NCBI RefSeq assembly: GCF_010015585.1
Contig: NW_022985072.1
Coordinates: forward strand, 416,753 to 480,752
Direction: 5' to 3'
From: Eremomyces bilateralis CBS 781.70
Lineage: Eukaryota > Ascomycota > Dothideomycetes > Eremomycetales > Eremomycetaceae
DNA: 64,000 bases
This document shows positions 44,949 through 57,100 of the stretch, piece by piece. Each line of letters begins with the position of its first letter. Position 1 is the stretch's first letter. A model generated the notes under the pieces. The model saw only the letters and a program-made list of their open reading frames with translations. It was not told the DNA's origin and searched no databases. A program made the translations under genes and the position numbers.

Positions 44949-47900
44949 ATGATGGCTCTCACCGCTCCGCCTCTCCCTATGCGGTTCCCATGTTGGTGTA
45001 GAGCCGTCTATTCATATGGAGGAGAGGTGCGTTTTACCTGGCGAACGAAAGTCCATTATCCTAACCCACTACGCAGACCAAACGTGACCTTGGCTTCATC
45101 GAAGGCGACTTAATAGAATGCCTCAATGCTGGCGACGGGTCCTGGTGGATGGGACGCTTACGTCGCGACAAACGAATGGTCGGCCTCTTCCCCTCGAACT
45201 TCGTCGAGGTCCTCGACGAGTCCTTCGCACCAAGTCCAATACCATCGCGAGATAGCGGAGGAAGCATCTCGCGAGCAAACAGTCCGAATCCGAGCAACCC
45301 CCAATCTACGCCACAGAAGTCGAAGAGTATGTTTCGGAAACCGTTCCAGGCGTATGCGGCGGCGGGGTCACCGAATCCAGAGGCCGCGGCACGGCAGACA
45401 ATGACACCGCCAGGGAGCTTGAGATCGTCGCATAAACCGTTTTCGTCGATGAAGCGAGCGCAACCGCCTGGTGGGAGTCGAGCAACGTCACCGGCGCCGC
45501 CTACACCGTCGCTTAATGGCCCATCGCGGCTGGGCGCAGTATCTCCTGCTCCAAGCAGGTTTCAGTCACGGGCTGCGTCGCCTAACCCTGCTTATCAACC
45601 ACATTTTCGAGCGGCCTCTCCTGCGCCTCCCTCATTTGCGCCAACATATTCTCGTGTGGCCTCTCCCAATCCTCACTCATTCGCTCAGACACATTCCCGT
45701 GCAGCCTCTCCCAACCCTCACTCATATGCCCGAACTCATTCTCGTGCAGCCTCTCCTAACCCACACGCATTTGCTCGACCGCATTCTCGTGGACCTTCTC
45801 CTCAACATTACTCATTTGCTCGACCGCATTCTCGCGCAGCTTCTCCTCAACCTTACCACATTGATGAACCTCCACCTCCTCCGCCACCTCATCGAGTCGC
45901 TTACAATCCGAGCCGTGCTCCTTCTCCAAGACCATTGTACACCAATGGATCACATACTCCTGAGATGTCAGGCTCACCGAGCAGAGACGGCTTCACACCT
46001 TCACCTCTCACAAGCGCCATGAATGATGTCATGTCCTCCCTCCACAATCTTGGTCGTCGGCAAAGCGACGTTGATACACCAAACGAGCCTCCCACACCAC
46101 CAAATATCTGGTCTCCAGAGTCGTTCAATGTCATCTCACAGCAACAGACAAATAAGATACGTGCTCAGACATCCTTAGGAGTGTCCCTGCACGACACCAG
46201 CGCCTATGACGACGAAGGCTATGACGTGGACGATGAAAAGAACTACAATGCCGCTCCCAACGTCGGCAACTATGTTCAGCGTATGGAAGCGCGCCTCCGG
46301 AAACTCCACGAAGAAGAAGACCGCAAGCGTGAAGCGGCATCGCTCAACCCATCCTTCGCTCCCGAAGTCCCTCCCAAATCTCCGCGACCTGGCACTTCAC
46401 ACGGTTCACACGACGACTCACTCTCACGAAAGAGCTCCCGACGCTCCTTGCGCACCCGCAAATCGGCTTACGAACTCGGACACAAGATTGGTCGCACATT
46501 GACGCTGAAATCCACTGCCACCAACTCCACATCGAACAGCGCCAACACGAACGCAAGCAACAGCACCCATGCCACCAGCCAGAGTCTCATGAGTGGCTAC
46601 TCCGCCACGGGAATGAGCGCCACCAGTGCCGGTAGCCTCGCACGACGACGCTGGCCCCTCGGAATCAGCCGCAGCAGACCAGGAAGCAGCGCGAGCCACC
46701 GCGACGCGCACACAAGCTTAGGGTTCAGCCAGTCGAGGCCACAGACACCAGTAACGGGAGTAACTTACCACTCCAGCCACAATTCCAGTCAACAAGAATG
46801 GAATGGGACAGAAGGGAGCAGCGTCCTCGGCGGATTAACTGCGCCGAAGGCCAAGAAGTCCGGGTTCCTGAAGAAGATGCTCGAGTCTAGCAAGACGGTC
46901 GCTGCGTCGGCCAGGAGCACGATCTCGTCCGCGCAGAGCATGAGCCGGCCTGGCTCGCGGCAGCAGAAGGTGTCAGCGATCCCGAATGGGATCACGGCAA
47001 TTGCGGGAGGGACGGCGGCGACGCCGTCGAGGCCGACATCGAGCGCCGCGAGGGATATGGGGCTGGGGAATATGGTGGATTGGATGCAAGTGCGGCGAGA
47101 TGTGAACCGGTCGAATTCACTAAGCAATAACGAGAGGGTGGAGAGGGCGGAACGATGCCAAATGTTAGATCTCGCGGTCATCTCGCCAGTGGAAACGCTG
47201 CTCCACTCGGTGGAAGGAGATGAAGGACTCGATGGGCTACCAATCCAAGAGCCAACCGACTTCGCGAGCTGCAACCTCAGCCTCGTTGACAAGACCGCAC
47301 GGTTTGTCGCCAACCTACCCCCCATGACCAACGCCGCAAGCTTGGTCCAAGGCTACATCTGCCGCCCCTACCGCTCCGACGTGCAGCGCCTCCGCGCCAT
47401 CTTCACCTGGGTGGCCGAGCGCATCGCCTGGGAAGAGGACTTCGACGGCGAGATCGACACGCGCCGCGTCATCCAAAGCAAGCGCGGTTGCACCGAGGAA
47501 ATTGCGGTCCTCGTCATGGAAATGTGCGGTGCCGTCGGCATCCACGCGGAGGTGGTCCGCGGGTTCCTCAAGGCGCCGGGCGGGGAGCTCGATATCGATA
47601 TGGTGGCGCGGCCGAATCATTGGTGGAACGCGGTGATTGTCGATGGGGAGTGGCGGCTGTTGGATTGCGCGCTGGCGAGCCCAACGAATCCGCGGAGAAG
47701 TCAGTACTCGAGCGCCGGATCGCAGGTGGCAGAGACGTGGTGGTTTTTGACGCGGCCTTCGGAGCTGTGCTACACGCATGTGCCGCTGCTCCCTGAGCAA
47801 CAGCATATCTGCCCGCCGATGCCGCATGGTGTGCTCATGGCACTGCCGTGCGCGTCGCCGACGTACTTCAAGCACAAGCTGCATATCACCGAGTTCGACA

Positions 47901-48780
47901 CTAGCCAGCTGCACCTAGAGAATCTGGAGATGGCACATATTCATCTCGAGGTGCCCGAGGATGTGGAGTGCGTAGCAGAGATTGAGGTGCGCGCATTCGC
48001 GCAAGATGTGGATGGCGACTTTTTCGAGAGCGGAGAAGTACATCGGAAGCCGGCTTTGGCGCAGGCGGACTGGGTGAATGGGCAGAAGCGGTATACAATT
48101 AAGGCACTTTTACCAGGGGATGAGGGACAAGGCGTACTGAAAGTCCATGCCGGCAAGCGCGGGCTCAAGGTAAGTTATCCAACCCTCCAAACACGCTCAA
48201 TTCCTCTCACTAACTCCCCCAGCACTCCATAAAATCCAACCCCCACTCCCTTGCCCTCGCCCTCCCCCTCCGCCATACCGGCCAAAACCCCCCCTACGCC
48301 TTCCTCACCCGGCATCCCACTCCCCACGCCCAACGCCACGACCTCTACGTTGTCCAACCTCAATGCCACCGCCTCGCCTGCAACAACACCTTCGTCTTCT
48401 CCGTCCGCCAACACCCCTCCACCCTCCTCGCCTCCCCCAACCCGAACGTTGCCCCCTCCCGCGCCCCCTCGCCCAACCCCTTCGCCCGCCCCGCCTCCGC
48501 TATGAGCATGGCCAGCGTCTCCGCCGCCGGCAGCCAGTTCAGCCATCCGAGCACGTCGAGCGGCGGCGGTGGGGAGCGGAAGCCGGCGAAGTTGGCGGTG
48601 CAGAGTCCCGCGGGGAAAATCATTCGATTGACGAGACGGAGCGAGATGGGGGATGGGCAGTCGGCGGGGGGGACGTGGGAGACGGTGGTGAAGATTGGGG
48701 AGTTGGGGACGTGGAGGGGGTTGGTGTTGGCGGATCGGAGTGCGAGGTGGTGCGTGTTTGCGGAGTGGGAGTGTGTTTGA
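44949..48780 (+). CDS. CYK3: cytokinesis protein Cyk3 (SH3 + transglutaminase-like)
   Basis: Model: join(44949..45026,45077..48169,48223..48780), 1242 aa; introns of 50 and 53 bp, phase 0. An N-terminal SH3 domain (about 15-75) is split by the first intron: RAVYSYGGE joins TKRDLGFIEGDLIECL, and GSWWMGRL and GLFPSNFVEVL are typical SH3 blocks. A long Ser/Pro-rich linker follows and contains a 15-residue tandem repeat. The transglutaminase-like core (about 750-900) has residues that could form a Cys-His-Asp triad: Cys in KRGCTEEIA (about 830), His in NHWWNAV (about 873), Asp in LLDCALAS (about 888). Cyk3 acts at the actomyosin ring with Hof1 and Inn1 and promotes septum deposition. In yeasts the domain is thought to be enzymatically inactive. 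Confidence 0.9.
45614..45862 (+). repeat. 45-bp in-frame tandem repeat within CYK3
   Basis: Five 45-bp units (45614, 45659, 45704, 45749, 45794) and a partial sixth encode 15-residue repeats of the type ASPNPHSxARTHSRA. The third base and some codons vary, so the array is not freshly expanded. It lies in the disordered linker between the SH3 and transglutaminase-like domains. The arginine/serine/proline content suggests a phosphorylatable, SH3-binding or scaffold segment (inference). Confidence 0.85.
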
Positions 48781-49498
48781 GGGTAAGGGGAGAAACTCAT
48801 TGGACGTCTTGCGATTTTCAGCCGGGGGAGTTCTTGGTAATGGATGGGGGAGTTATGCGCTTTGAGAATGTTGGTTTGGTCTATGGTCTGTCTGGAGCAT
48901 TTGGTGCGGTCATGGCATTCAGGGGCTGATGGCATCCAGAAAGTTATCCATCTTTTTCGGTTACGGAATGGCCGGTAGAGGCTGGATTAAATTTCAGATA
49001 GCAATCGTATGTGCCAATTCATAATGGCGTTCGACAAATCTAACCTGCTATCCTCAAACGTAATTACTCTCACTATGATACAATCCTAGCTCCATTTGTG
49101 GGCTCTAATTCCCTCTAGAATCGATCCTTTTCAATCCGCATGCAGGAATCTAAATACATAGACGAGCTTGATTCTTGTAAGAAGAACGGAAAGTTCGTCC
49201 TCTATGTGCTAAGTCTAGTTAGGTGTATCCTATCATAGCTCATAAGAGACCCCCGGCGCTATAATAATAAAGGTAATTTGATTTCCCCTAAAATGAGTTT
49301 AGTTTCCATAACCTTGTCAAGTTACATATTGTGTGCTCTAACAATAAGTTATTTGCTACTATGAGGATGTACATAGGACTTTTTGGAGTCATTGAAGGGG
49401 AACCAATCAGGCAACACTGATATGACTGAAATCCTTCGTGGGATAGTCAAATCACTTAGCTAGATATAGTCTGAAAAACAGTCTTCTCTAAATAAACC
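48781..49498. other. AT-rich intergenic, start of gene-poor block
   Basis: About 0.7 kb downstream of CYK3 with elevated A/T content and no ORF of note. It begins the gene-poor block that ends at the chitin synthase gene. Confidence 0.4.
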
Positions 49499-49602
49499 AT
49501 GTTTGGAAACCCAATACTAGGTGTCAAATTCCTTGACGGGCAAGATTCAATGCAAATGAAGTTGTTGAATACAGCATCAATGGTGATTTCAACATTCTCC
49601 TG
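49499..49602 (-). pseudogene. fragment paralogous to the 51.7-52.0 kb relic
   Basis: On the minus strand, from 49602, the sequence reads QENVEITIDAVFNNF followed by CIESCPSR. The same place in the 52.0 kb copy reads QENIDI and, after a frame change, FNNFIFLG. At DNA level 49556-49603 and 51963-52004 share a run of 16 identical bases (ATGAAGTTGTTGAATA) and an ATTCTCCTGC end. A splice-acceptor-like CAG/TAG precedes both. The fragment is too short to name. Confidence 0.45.
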
Positions 49603-50067
49603 CTTCCCTATAGAAACAGCTTACGCCGAATCGTACAACATGCTCCAGTCCAACATCGCGCAAACGTGGCGTTACTTGATTCAGATGCATACGGAACCCT
49701 TTTGAACTATAGAGCCCGTGCTCAATTCACAAGCCAACAGACCCCGCGGATTCGCTTGCTGCTCACGGATGAGCTGCTGATGCACCGTCCTAGGGGGGTT
49801 GTCCTCATTGTATATTGCATGGTATTTGTGGGATTTTTCTTTCGTCGTCAGAACGGTCAGTCCGAGATGCGGATATGGCAACTGTACTATTCCTAGTCGT
49901 TTGAGGGTGGAGGAACCGATCGAACTGATCACTTTGTGGTTGCTTAATATGGGAATTTAGCGGTTGGTTTCCGGTTCTTCCGGAGGTTGTAGTTATGGTC
50001 AGCCGGATTGCCTGATCGCATATCTGGATCCGGCTCCTATATGTTCGGGTTCCTATTAGTAGCCACA

Positions 50068-50475
50068 TCAGGATGAGATGTCTGCAAATGGGGTTTGATG
50101 TTCGATTACACGTACCTTGTCGATCAGCATTCTTCCCATCATCGACCGTACTTCCGTACCCATGATTGGTATTTGCAACCCCATTGATGCGTTATTTCGT
50201 TCGAGTTCACGAACTCTTTGCCGTTGTTCTTGCATCTTTTCTTCGAGCTCGCCCATTCTTTGCTGTTCTATTTGAAATTCCAGCAAACCAGCTCTCCACA
50301 GGGCTTCCTAATCCTATAGTTTCTGGACCTTCGCTTCAAGCAGGTCCGTTTCTCCTCGGCGGCGCTCTATTTTGCCATGCATCCTCTCGGCCAAGCCTGT
50401 AAGGTTTTCAGTGCCACGCTTATGCGCCCGAAGATGCTCTTCGGCAGCCTCAGCTAAAGCGGATGAAGATGACAT
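50068..50475 (-). pseudogene. coiled-coil ORF interrupted by in-frame TAG codons
   Basis: From ATG 50475 the minus strand reads a heptad-like, charged protein: MSSSSALAEAAEEHLRAHK through GETDLLEAKVQKL, then TAG GAT TAG, then without any frame change EALWRAGLLEFQIEQQRMGE, a Glu/Gln/Arg-rich coiled coil (EEKMQEQRQRVRELERNN), and a stop at 50068. Both stops differ from CAG by one C-to-T change at CpA, the signature of repeat-induced point mutation (RIP). A GTACGT near 50115 could be a donor, but the only nearby acceptor gives a 34-bp intron, too short; past it another in-frame TAG occurs. The product is not recognised. Confidence 0.55.
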
Positions 50476-51132
50476 TACGAATTTCAGTGGACAGACAAGA
50501 GTGAGGAGTTCTGCAGAAAATATGATACTGGGGTCATTAAAGTAGTTTTTTCTCCTCGTTAGATAAGTAGAGATAAACAACTGAAGATCAAAGGATCAAT
50601 GTCGATGGCGAAGAGGGACACGAGTGGCTATGGAAGGAGCTGTAAACGCAAGACTTCATTGTACGACATGACAACCGTCCGAGTCGGTCGATGATCGGGT
50701 AAGTCGCACCCGTCGTCCTACAATGGCAGTTAACATGAAAACAAAACAAAAAGATTCACACGACCCATCGGGTAGACTCATCCCAGCGGATTAATGTTCA
50801 TATCCGACTCTTCAGAAGCTCACAACTTGAAACAGATCTGTCATGATAGTAGTGGACACCGCCATCCTAGGAACTCCTGGCGCCATGTACACGTAGTATA
50901 CCAACCAAGCAATATCCCAGTCCCATCAAACCTGCTTCAACCAAACACCGACCAGCGAACTGCATGTATGTCTGGCGCAGTACCAGACTTCGAGCACTCA
51001 GTCACCAGCGATAAGATAGCCAAAGCAAGCGGAACCAGGCGTCTCAACATCAAACCCCCAGGTATGTTATCTTACCAGACGCTGCGGGGGCATAACACAG
51101 AGTCGGAGCGAGAGCCGGCAGAGTTTCCGAAA
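50476..51132. other. accessory block, no supported gene
   Basis: A plus-strand ATG frame of 149 codons starts at 50794 and runs to 51243 with no recognisable domain. It overlaps a diverged duplication (see next entry), so I treat it as decayed or chance sequence. Confidence 0.35.
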
Positions 51133-51402
51133 GCCACGTCCTCAACAGCGATCGCGGATTCGGTGGCCATTATTGAATCTCCTGTGGACGGAATCATCGC
51201 CGGGAATTGCAGAAACATAGAACCAGAGCCCGAGATGCGTTAGGTATCAGAAGCCGCGTGTGTAACCAAGTTCAGCACCGAGATACCTATATGGAAATGT
51301 CTAAGTCAAGGTCCCGAAAGCCATAACCTCAATAGCTACAGTAACGGGGATGCGTCGGCCACGATTGAATTTCTTGTGAGGGTAGCCGTCGCCGGGATTG
51401 AA
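51133..51402 (+). repeat. diverged direct duplication, about 80 bp units
   Basis: Segments at about 51133-51210 and 51314-51402 are alike: both run from CGAAAGCCA...ACCTCAA/CCTCAACAGC through GCGGATTCGGTGGCC / GCGTCGGCCACG to ATTGAAT.TC.TGTG..G and GTCGCCGGGATTG / ATCGCCGGGAATTG. Divergence is substantial, with many C/T and G/A differences. Probably two copies of one exon-sized unit. Confidence 0.45.
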
Positions 51403-51729
51403 AGAATTTCAATGTCGCTCACTGCACTGCACAATACCATTCACCGTATAATGATATCGACGAAACACCAACAAGCAAATAGAAGATAGACGGAGTGGGA
51501 ACCGTAATAGGTAAGACATCTTCTAGATGACACCAGTAATTCGAGAAGCAGAAGAATATAAAGAAAATCAACTGTAACAAAAGCCGTACGAACTTGCAAA
51601 GGGCATTCTTGTGCTGGTTCGGGAGTCAACTGGGGGGGCTAAATGGTACGCAGTATAAAATCGAGTGTTCTTAATAAAGATAACGTGTAAAACTAGTCCA
51701 GAGCACCTCCTATTCCTTGACTGATGCAT

Positions 51730-52003
51730 CTACAATAGAAGAAATGGACAATCCTTCACCTTTATCCTCCACCCTTCCTGCATGGAATCGCACAATTTTG
51801 GAATCATCTCATTAAAGGGGTCCAATGGGATATTTCCATCCCGAAGGGAACGAAAGACGACAAGAGCCGGAAAGCAACGATTGAGAGTTTTCGACACCGG
51901 GGAATATGCTTCAGGACCATCAAGGATCAATGCCTTCCTCTGATTGATGAGACCCAAGAAGATGAAGTTGTTGAATATCAAACAGGATGTCAATATTCTC
52001 CTG
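51730..52003 (-). pseudogene. frameshifted relic, paralogue of 49.5 kb fragment
   Basis: The minus strand from 52003 reads QENIDI, shifts frame, and continues FNNFIFLGLINQRKALILDG, PEAYSPVSKTLNRCFPALVV, FRSLRDGNIPLDPFNEMIPK and a tail ending at a TAG at 51730. The last 85 codons look like genuine protein sequence (balanced composition, no low complexity). An acceptor-like CCACAG precedes the start of similarity to the 49.5 kb fragment. No known family comes to mind. Confidence 0.45.
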
Positions 52004-54195
52004 CATCTGCTGTGGAGACGATTAATTGACAGCGATTCATAGGGCACCGGAGCTAAGCGTGTGGCAGTGCTCGCAGATCTTGCCCAACACAGCCATCTAT
52101 GTTCTATAGAACAGAAGCACGCGTCGCAAATCTCAAATCGATCTATTATCGATTCAAGCACTTCAAATATTGACGACACAGGCAGTAACCGGCTGTCAAT
52201 CGCGAAACAGCGCGCCAACAGCAGCAAGGGCCGAAAAATATGTATCCCCAGCCACATCATAGATCCTGTCATCCTGCAAACATGTTCTGCACGGAGCGCC
52301 AACTTCAAGGAATTGGACGGTTTGAGAGATCGCAAATCATTTCCTGGTCTGTCTCAGTAGCGCCACGAAACCCACAAAATCTTTATGGCAGGATTAAATG
52401 TCAGATATGTCAAGTTTTAGCAGCTACGTATTATGCATGTTTTCAGCTGCGAACTAAGAACGTCCGGGCAGCGGAATAGACAGTGCCCTTGCATACATCC
52501 CTTCCTTTGGGATGACGCCCGATGACTGATGAGGGATACTGGATACCACCGAGGATCGAGCAACGTTGATATTTAGCTGCTTGTGGGATCTTCATATTCT
52601 TAAATGATCAAGTAAGACGTACCCCGTACGACGAAGCTTATGGCAGAGCGAAGGAACCCGGCAGGAGGATGCCGTGTTACGGAGCTTGTTGCTTACTACC
52701 GGACAGAGCCGAAACTAGCATCTTCTGACATCCTATTTCCAAGCCCGCGGATCCTTTGTTATTTCGTGGTCAGTCGTTCATTCCAGAATGTCTTTCCACA
52801 ACTCCGTAAGCGCCGCAGCTGTGCTCTCGTACCTCAGCACCAGTGCAGCCAGCCGTTCCAAACCCGCCATTCCAAAACAGACGTTGAGTAGTGGAACCTC
52901 CTCACAGCTGAAAAAATCATGTGCCCCTTTGTTAGAATGCTAATCCTGAGCGGTTGAATCCCTACCACCAACCTTTCTGTTGGACGTTGCCATTGCGTAA
53001 GCCTATTTTAAGAAGCGTGGCTAAGCATGTGGATTGGGGCGACCCCCCTGCCCTGCTCCTCTCACTATCGGTGGTTCATTGGATGGACTGGCAGGCGGGT
53101 ACGAAACAAGTGTCTCTCCGGGCGTCGCACATAATTGGGAGACGACTTGAAACATTGAAGGGGAGTCAGGGTCATAGATTCGGTCGAAGACAAAGGAATA
53201 AACAGGGCGACTGATGGTGGTGAGGCAGGTGGGAAGAGATGAGAGTGGGTTATTAAACTTATGGGGGATGAAGGGGAGGAATCAAGAAACGGATGTTTGA
53301 GTGGGAGTTGTTGCCTTGTTGGTCTGGTGGATGAGTTGGTGAAATTTCAGGAGGAAGCGCGCAGAGCGGAAGTGCAGATGGAGATGGAGATGAAACCCTG
53401 ACACGGTTTACACAGCCCACTGGGCCAATAGAACCGCCAAGTTAGGGGGGCAAATGTGGAATTTACAGTATATTACAGTATATTACCGTATTGCTGCCCT
53501 GATTGGTATTAATCCCTTCCTGTGGAGGTGCAGGGATCAAAATCTTCACCTCCTCCACCTCCACTTCAACAATTCAAAGGGGGCACTACTGCGTAGTAAA
53601 CGTTCGAAACATCCGCCATGCCGGTAATCCGTATTCTTACCTATCCGCTAATGCAAATGTGCTACAACGTTACACCATTATCCAACCAGAGCAATAGCAC
53701 CATATCCAACCCTCCCTACCCATCCCAGCTCACGTTCGTTGCTTTTCGCATTGCTTAGTGCCCATCCCATCACCAGCATCCGAACCCATCGAGCCGGCGG
53801 GCAACACTAACCTCCAAAGATCGCGTGTAACAAGAAACACCCCCTGTTGGCCCTGTACCGCTTTGTGTCTTTGGTGTCTTGGGCTCTTTCCGCGCATCCA
53901 CTTGGTTTTATCCGTCATCATCCCCTCCAGGAAACTCGGCCATCGATCTTTCCTCATTACCGTAACCTTTCCCAAGCGTTACCTGAACCTCCTCCTGTCC
54001 TCCCCTGAATTTCGGATAGCACGTTCTTATTCTCGCTCCGTCCATCGTTGCGGGTTTGGCCATCATCATCACGTTCGTTTCTTCATCACCGACGGTGTTA
54101 ACGACCCGTCTACCCCCTTCAACACCGCGCGTCTGCTGGCAGAACTCCGGAATCGATACTTCAAACTACAATCCACCCCCCCATCCTCCTCAAAC
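52004..54195. other. gene-poor stretch and chitin synthase leader
   Basis: About 2.2 kb without a supported gene. Short TACAGTATAT-type direct repeats occur at 53465-53490. From about 53500 the sequence becomes pyrimidine-rich, as expected for the 5' region of a strongly expressed fungal gene. The frame upstream of the chitin synthase ATG is open for about 435 nt but has no in-frame ATG. Confidence 0.4.
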
Positions 54196-57100
54196 ATGGC
54201 ATACAGGGGTCAAGGCCAACCGGGCTACGACGCACATGGTAATAATGTACGTGTATCTCCCTCGCGGATGAAATTGGTGAACCCACAGTTCCCCTATTTT
54301 CTATTCAACGACCCTTCAATCTTCATACACCATCGATCCTCAGAAACGCCCTCCTCTCGGACCACGTCCGCTGATGTCCTTCCCACAGCAATACCCGCCG
54401 CCTCATAATCGCCACGACTCCTCCGAGGGCGAAGACGAGCAGTCGCTCCTCCACCGCGATCCCACCGGCATGCGTTCCCACAACATCCCTCCTCAAGATC
54501 CCACCTACCGCCTGCAAACCACCACCCCCTCCGAGCGCCCGACCTCCGCTTACTCCCTCACCGAGACTTACGCCGACAGCGCCTACACCCACACCACCAC
54601 CCCGCCCGTTCCGTTCAACGAGCAATATGGCGTCGGCAGCCCAGGCACTCCCCCGGTCCCACCGTATGCGGGAGACCCGTACAACCGCAACGAGACCGCA
54701 AGCGTGGAGGCGTTTCGGCAGCGGCAGCAACCGCCGAAAGCGTCCGGAGGGTTGCAGCGGAACGCGACGAGGAAGGTCAAGTTGGTGCAGGGGGCGGTGT
54801 TGAGTGCGGATTACCCCGTGCCCAGCGCGATTCAGAATGCGATCCAAGCGAAGTATCGGAACGATTTGGAGATTGGGAGCGAGGAGTTTACGCATTTGAG
54901 ATGTACGTGCACCCCGTGAAAACCATGATGAGGAGGCGATGGGATCGTAGAAGGGACAGACAGGTGGCGTGGTGGACGAGAATGCTGGCTAACATCGGGT
55001 TGAATAGACACTGCAGCGACTTGTGATCCCAGCGAGTTCACGCTGAAGAATGGGTATAATCTTCGAGCGAACATGTATAACCGACACACCGAGTTGCTGA
55101 TCGCCATCACCTACTACAACGAAGACAAGACCCTCACCGCGCGAACCCTGCACGGTGCGATGCAGAACATTCGAGATATTGTCAACCTGAAGAAATCCGA
55201 ATTCTGGAACAAGGGTGGTCCGGCATGGCAAAAGATCGTAGTGTGCTTGGTTTTCGATGGAATCGACCCGTGTGACCAGGGCACATTAGATATCCTTGCC
55301 ACCATTGGTATTTATCAGGATGGTATCATGAAGAGGGATATTGACGGACGTGAGACGGTTGCGCACATTGTAAGGAACTTATTTGAGGACACGGTTCGGG
55401 ATGCTGACGCAAATCCAGTTCGAATACACCACCCAGCTCTCCGTCACCGCCAACCAGCAACTCATTCGACCACACGACGACAGCGCTAGCACGCTTCCTC
55501 CGGTCCAGATGATGTTCTGCTTGAAACAAAAGAACAGCAAGAAGATCAATTCCCATCGCTGGCTCTTCACCGCATTCGGCCGCATTCTCAATCCGGAAAT
55601 CTGCATCCTCCTCGACGCTGGTACCAAACCCGGCACCAAGTCCCTCCTGGCCCTCTGGGAAGCCTTCTACAACGACAAGGACCTCGGCGGCGCATGCGGA
55701 GAAATCCACGCCATGTTGGGTCGCGGCTGGCGCAACCTGGTCAACCCGCTGGTGGCTGCCCAGAACTTCGAGTACAAGATCTCGAACATCCTCGACAAGC
55801 CGCTCGAGTCGTCGTTCGGCTACGTCAGCGTGCTGCCCGGCGCCTTCTCCGCGTACCGGTACCGCGCCATCATGGGCCGTCCGCTGGATCAATACTTCCA
55901 CGGCGACCACACGCTCTCGAAGATCTTAGGGAAGAAGGGGATCGAGGGCATGGGTATCTTCAAGAAGAACATGTTCTTGGCTGAGGATCGGATCCTGTGC
56001 TTCGAGCTGGTGGCCAAGGCGGGGTCGAAGTGGCATCTTTCGTACGTCAAGGCCTCGAAGGGTGAGACGGATGTGCCTGAAGGTGCGGCGGAGTTCATCG
56101 GACAGCGACGTCGTTGGTTGAACGGATCGTTCGCGGCGAGCATTTACTCGCTCATGCACTTTGGCCGGATGTACAAGTCGGGCCATAATCTGATCCGCAT
56201 GATTTTCTTGCACATCCAGCTTCTTTACAATATCGTCTCGGTCATTCTCTCCTGGTTCATGCTTGGTAAGTTTTTCTCCCAGGGGTTGATTTCGACATGT
56301 ACTGATTGAGTCGCAGCATCCTACTGGCTCACCACCGCGGTCATCATGGACCTCGTCGGCACTCCCTCGGACAATAACCAACAGCAAGCCTGGCCGTTCG
56401 GCAACACCGTCACGCCCATCTTCAACACGGTCCTCAAGTACATCTATCTCGCCTTCGTCCTGCAACAGTTCATCCTCGCGCTCGGCAACCGTCCCAAAGG
56501 CTCCCGCATCTCCTACATGATCTCCTTCGTCGTCTTCGCTCTCATCCAGCTCTACATCATCGTCCTCTCCATCTTCCTCGTCGTGCGCGCTCTCACCAAG
56601 TCCAAAGCCCCCGAAATGGACGATCTCGGCTCCTTCTTCTCCCAAGACTCCGCTGGCGTCATCCTAATCGCCCTCGCCGCCACCTTTGGCCTCTGGTTCC
56701 TCGCCAGCTTCCTTTACCTCGACCCCTGGCACATGTTCACCTCCTTCCCGCAGGCCATGCTGCTCATGCCCTCGTACGTCAACATCCTCAACGTCTACGC
56801 CTTTTCCAATTGGCACGACGTTTCCTGGGGTACCAAGGGCGCCGACAAGGCCGACGCCCTCCCCTCCGCGAAAACCGAGAAGGGCGGCGACGGGAAGCAT
56901 CAAATCATCGAGGAAATCGACCTGCCGCAGGCCGACATCGACAGTCAGTTCGAGGCGACCGTCAAGCGCGCCCTCGCACCGTATGTGGCGCCCCCAGAGG
57001 ACACGGAGAAGACGCTCGAGGACGGGTACAAGAGCTTCCGCACGAAGTTGGTGACGATATGGATTTTCTCGAACGCGACGTTAGCCGTGGTGATCATGAG

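Noticed and set aside
50082-50115. 34-bp intron in the coiled-coil relic
   Set aside because: Shorter than any convincing intron in the window (48 bp is the minimum seen); splicing unlikely.
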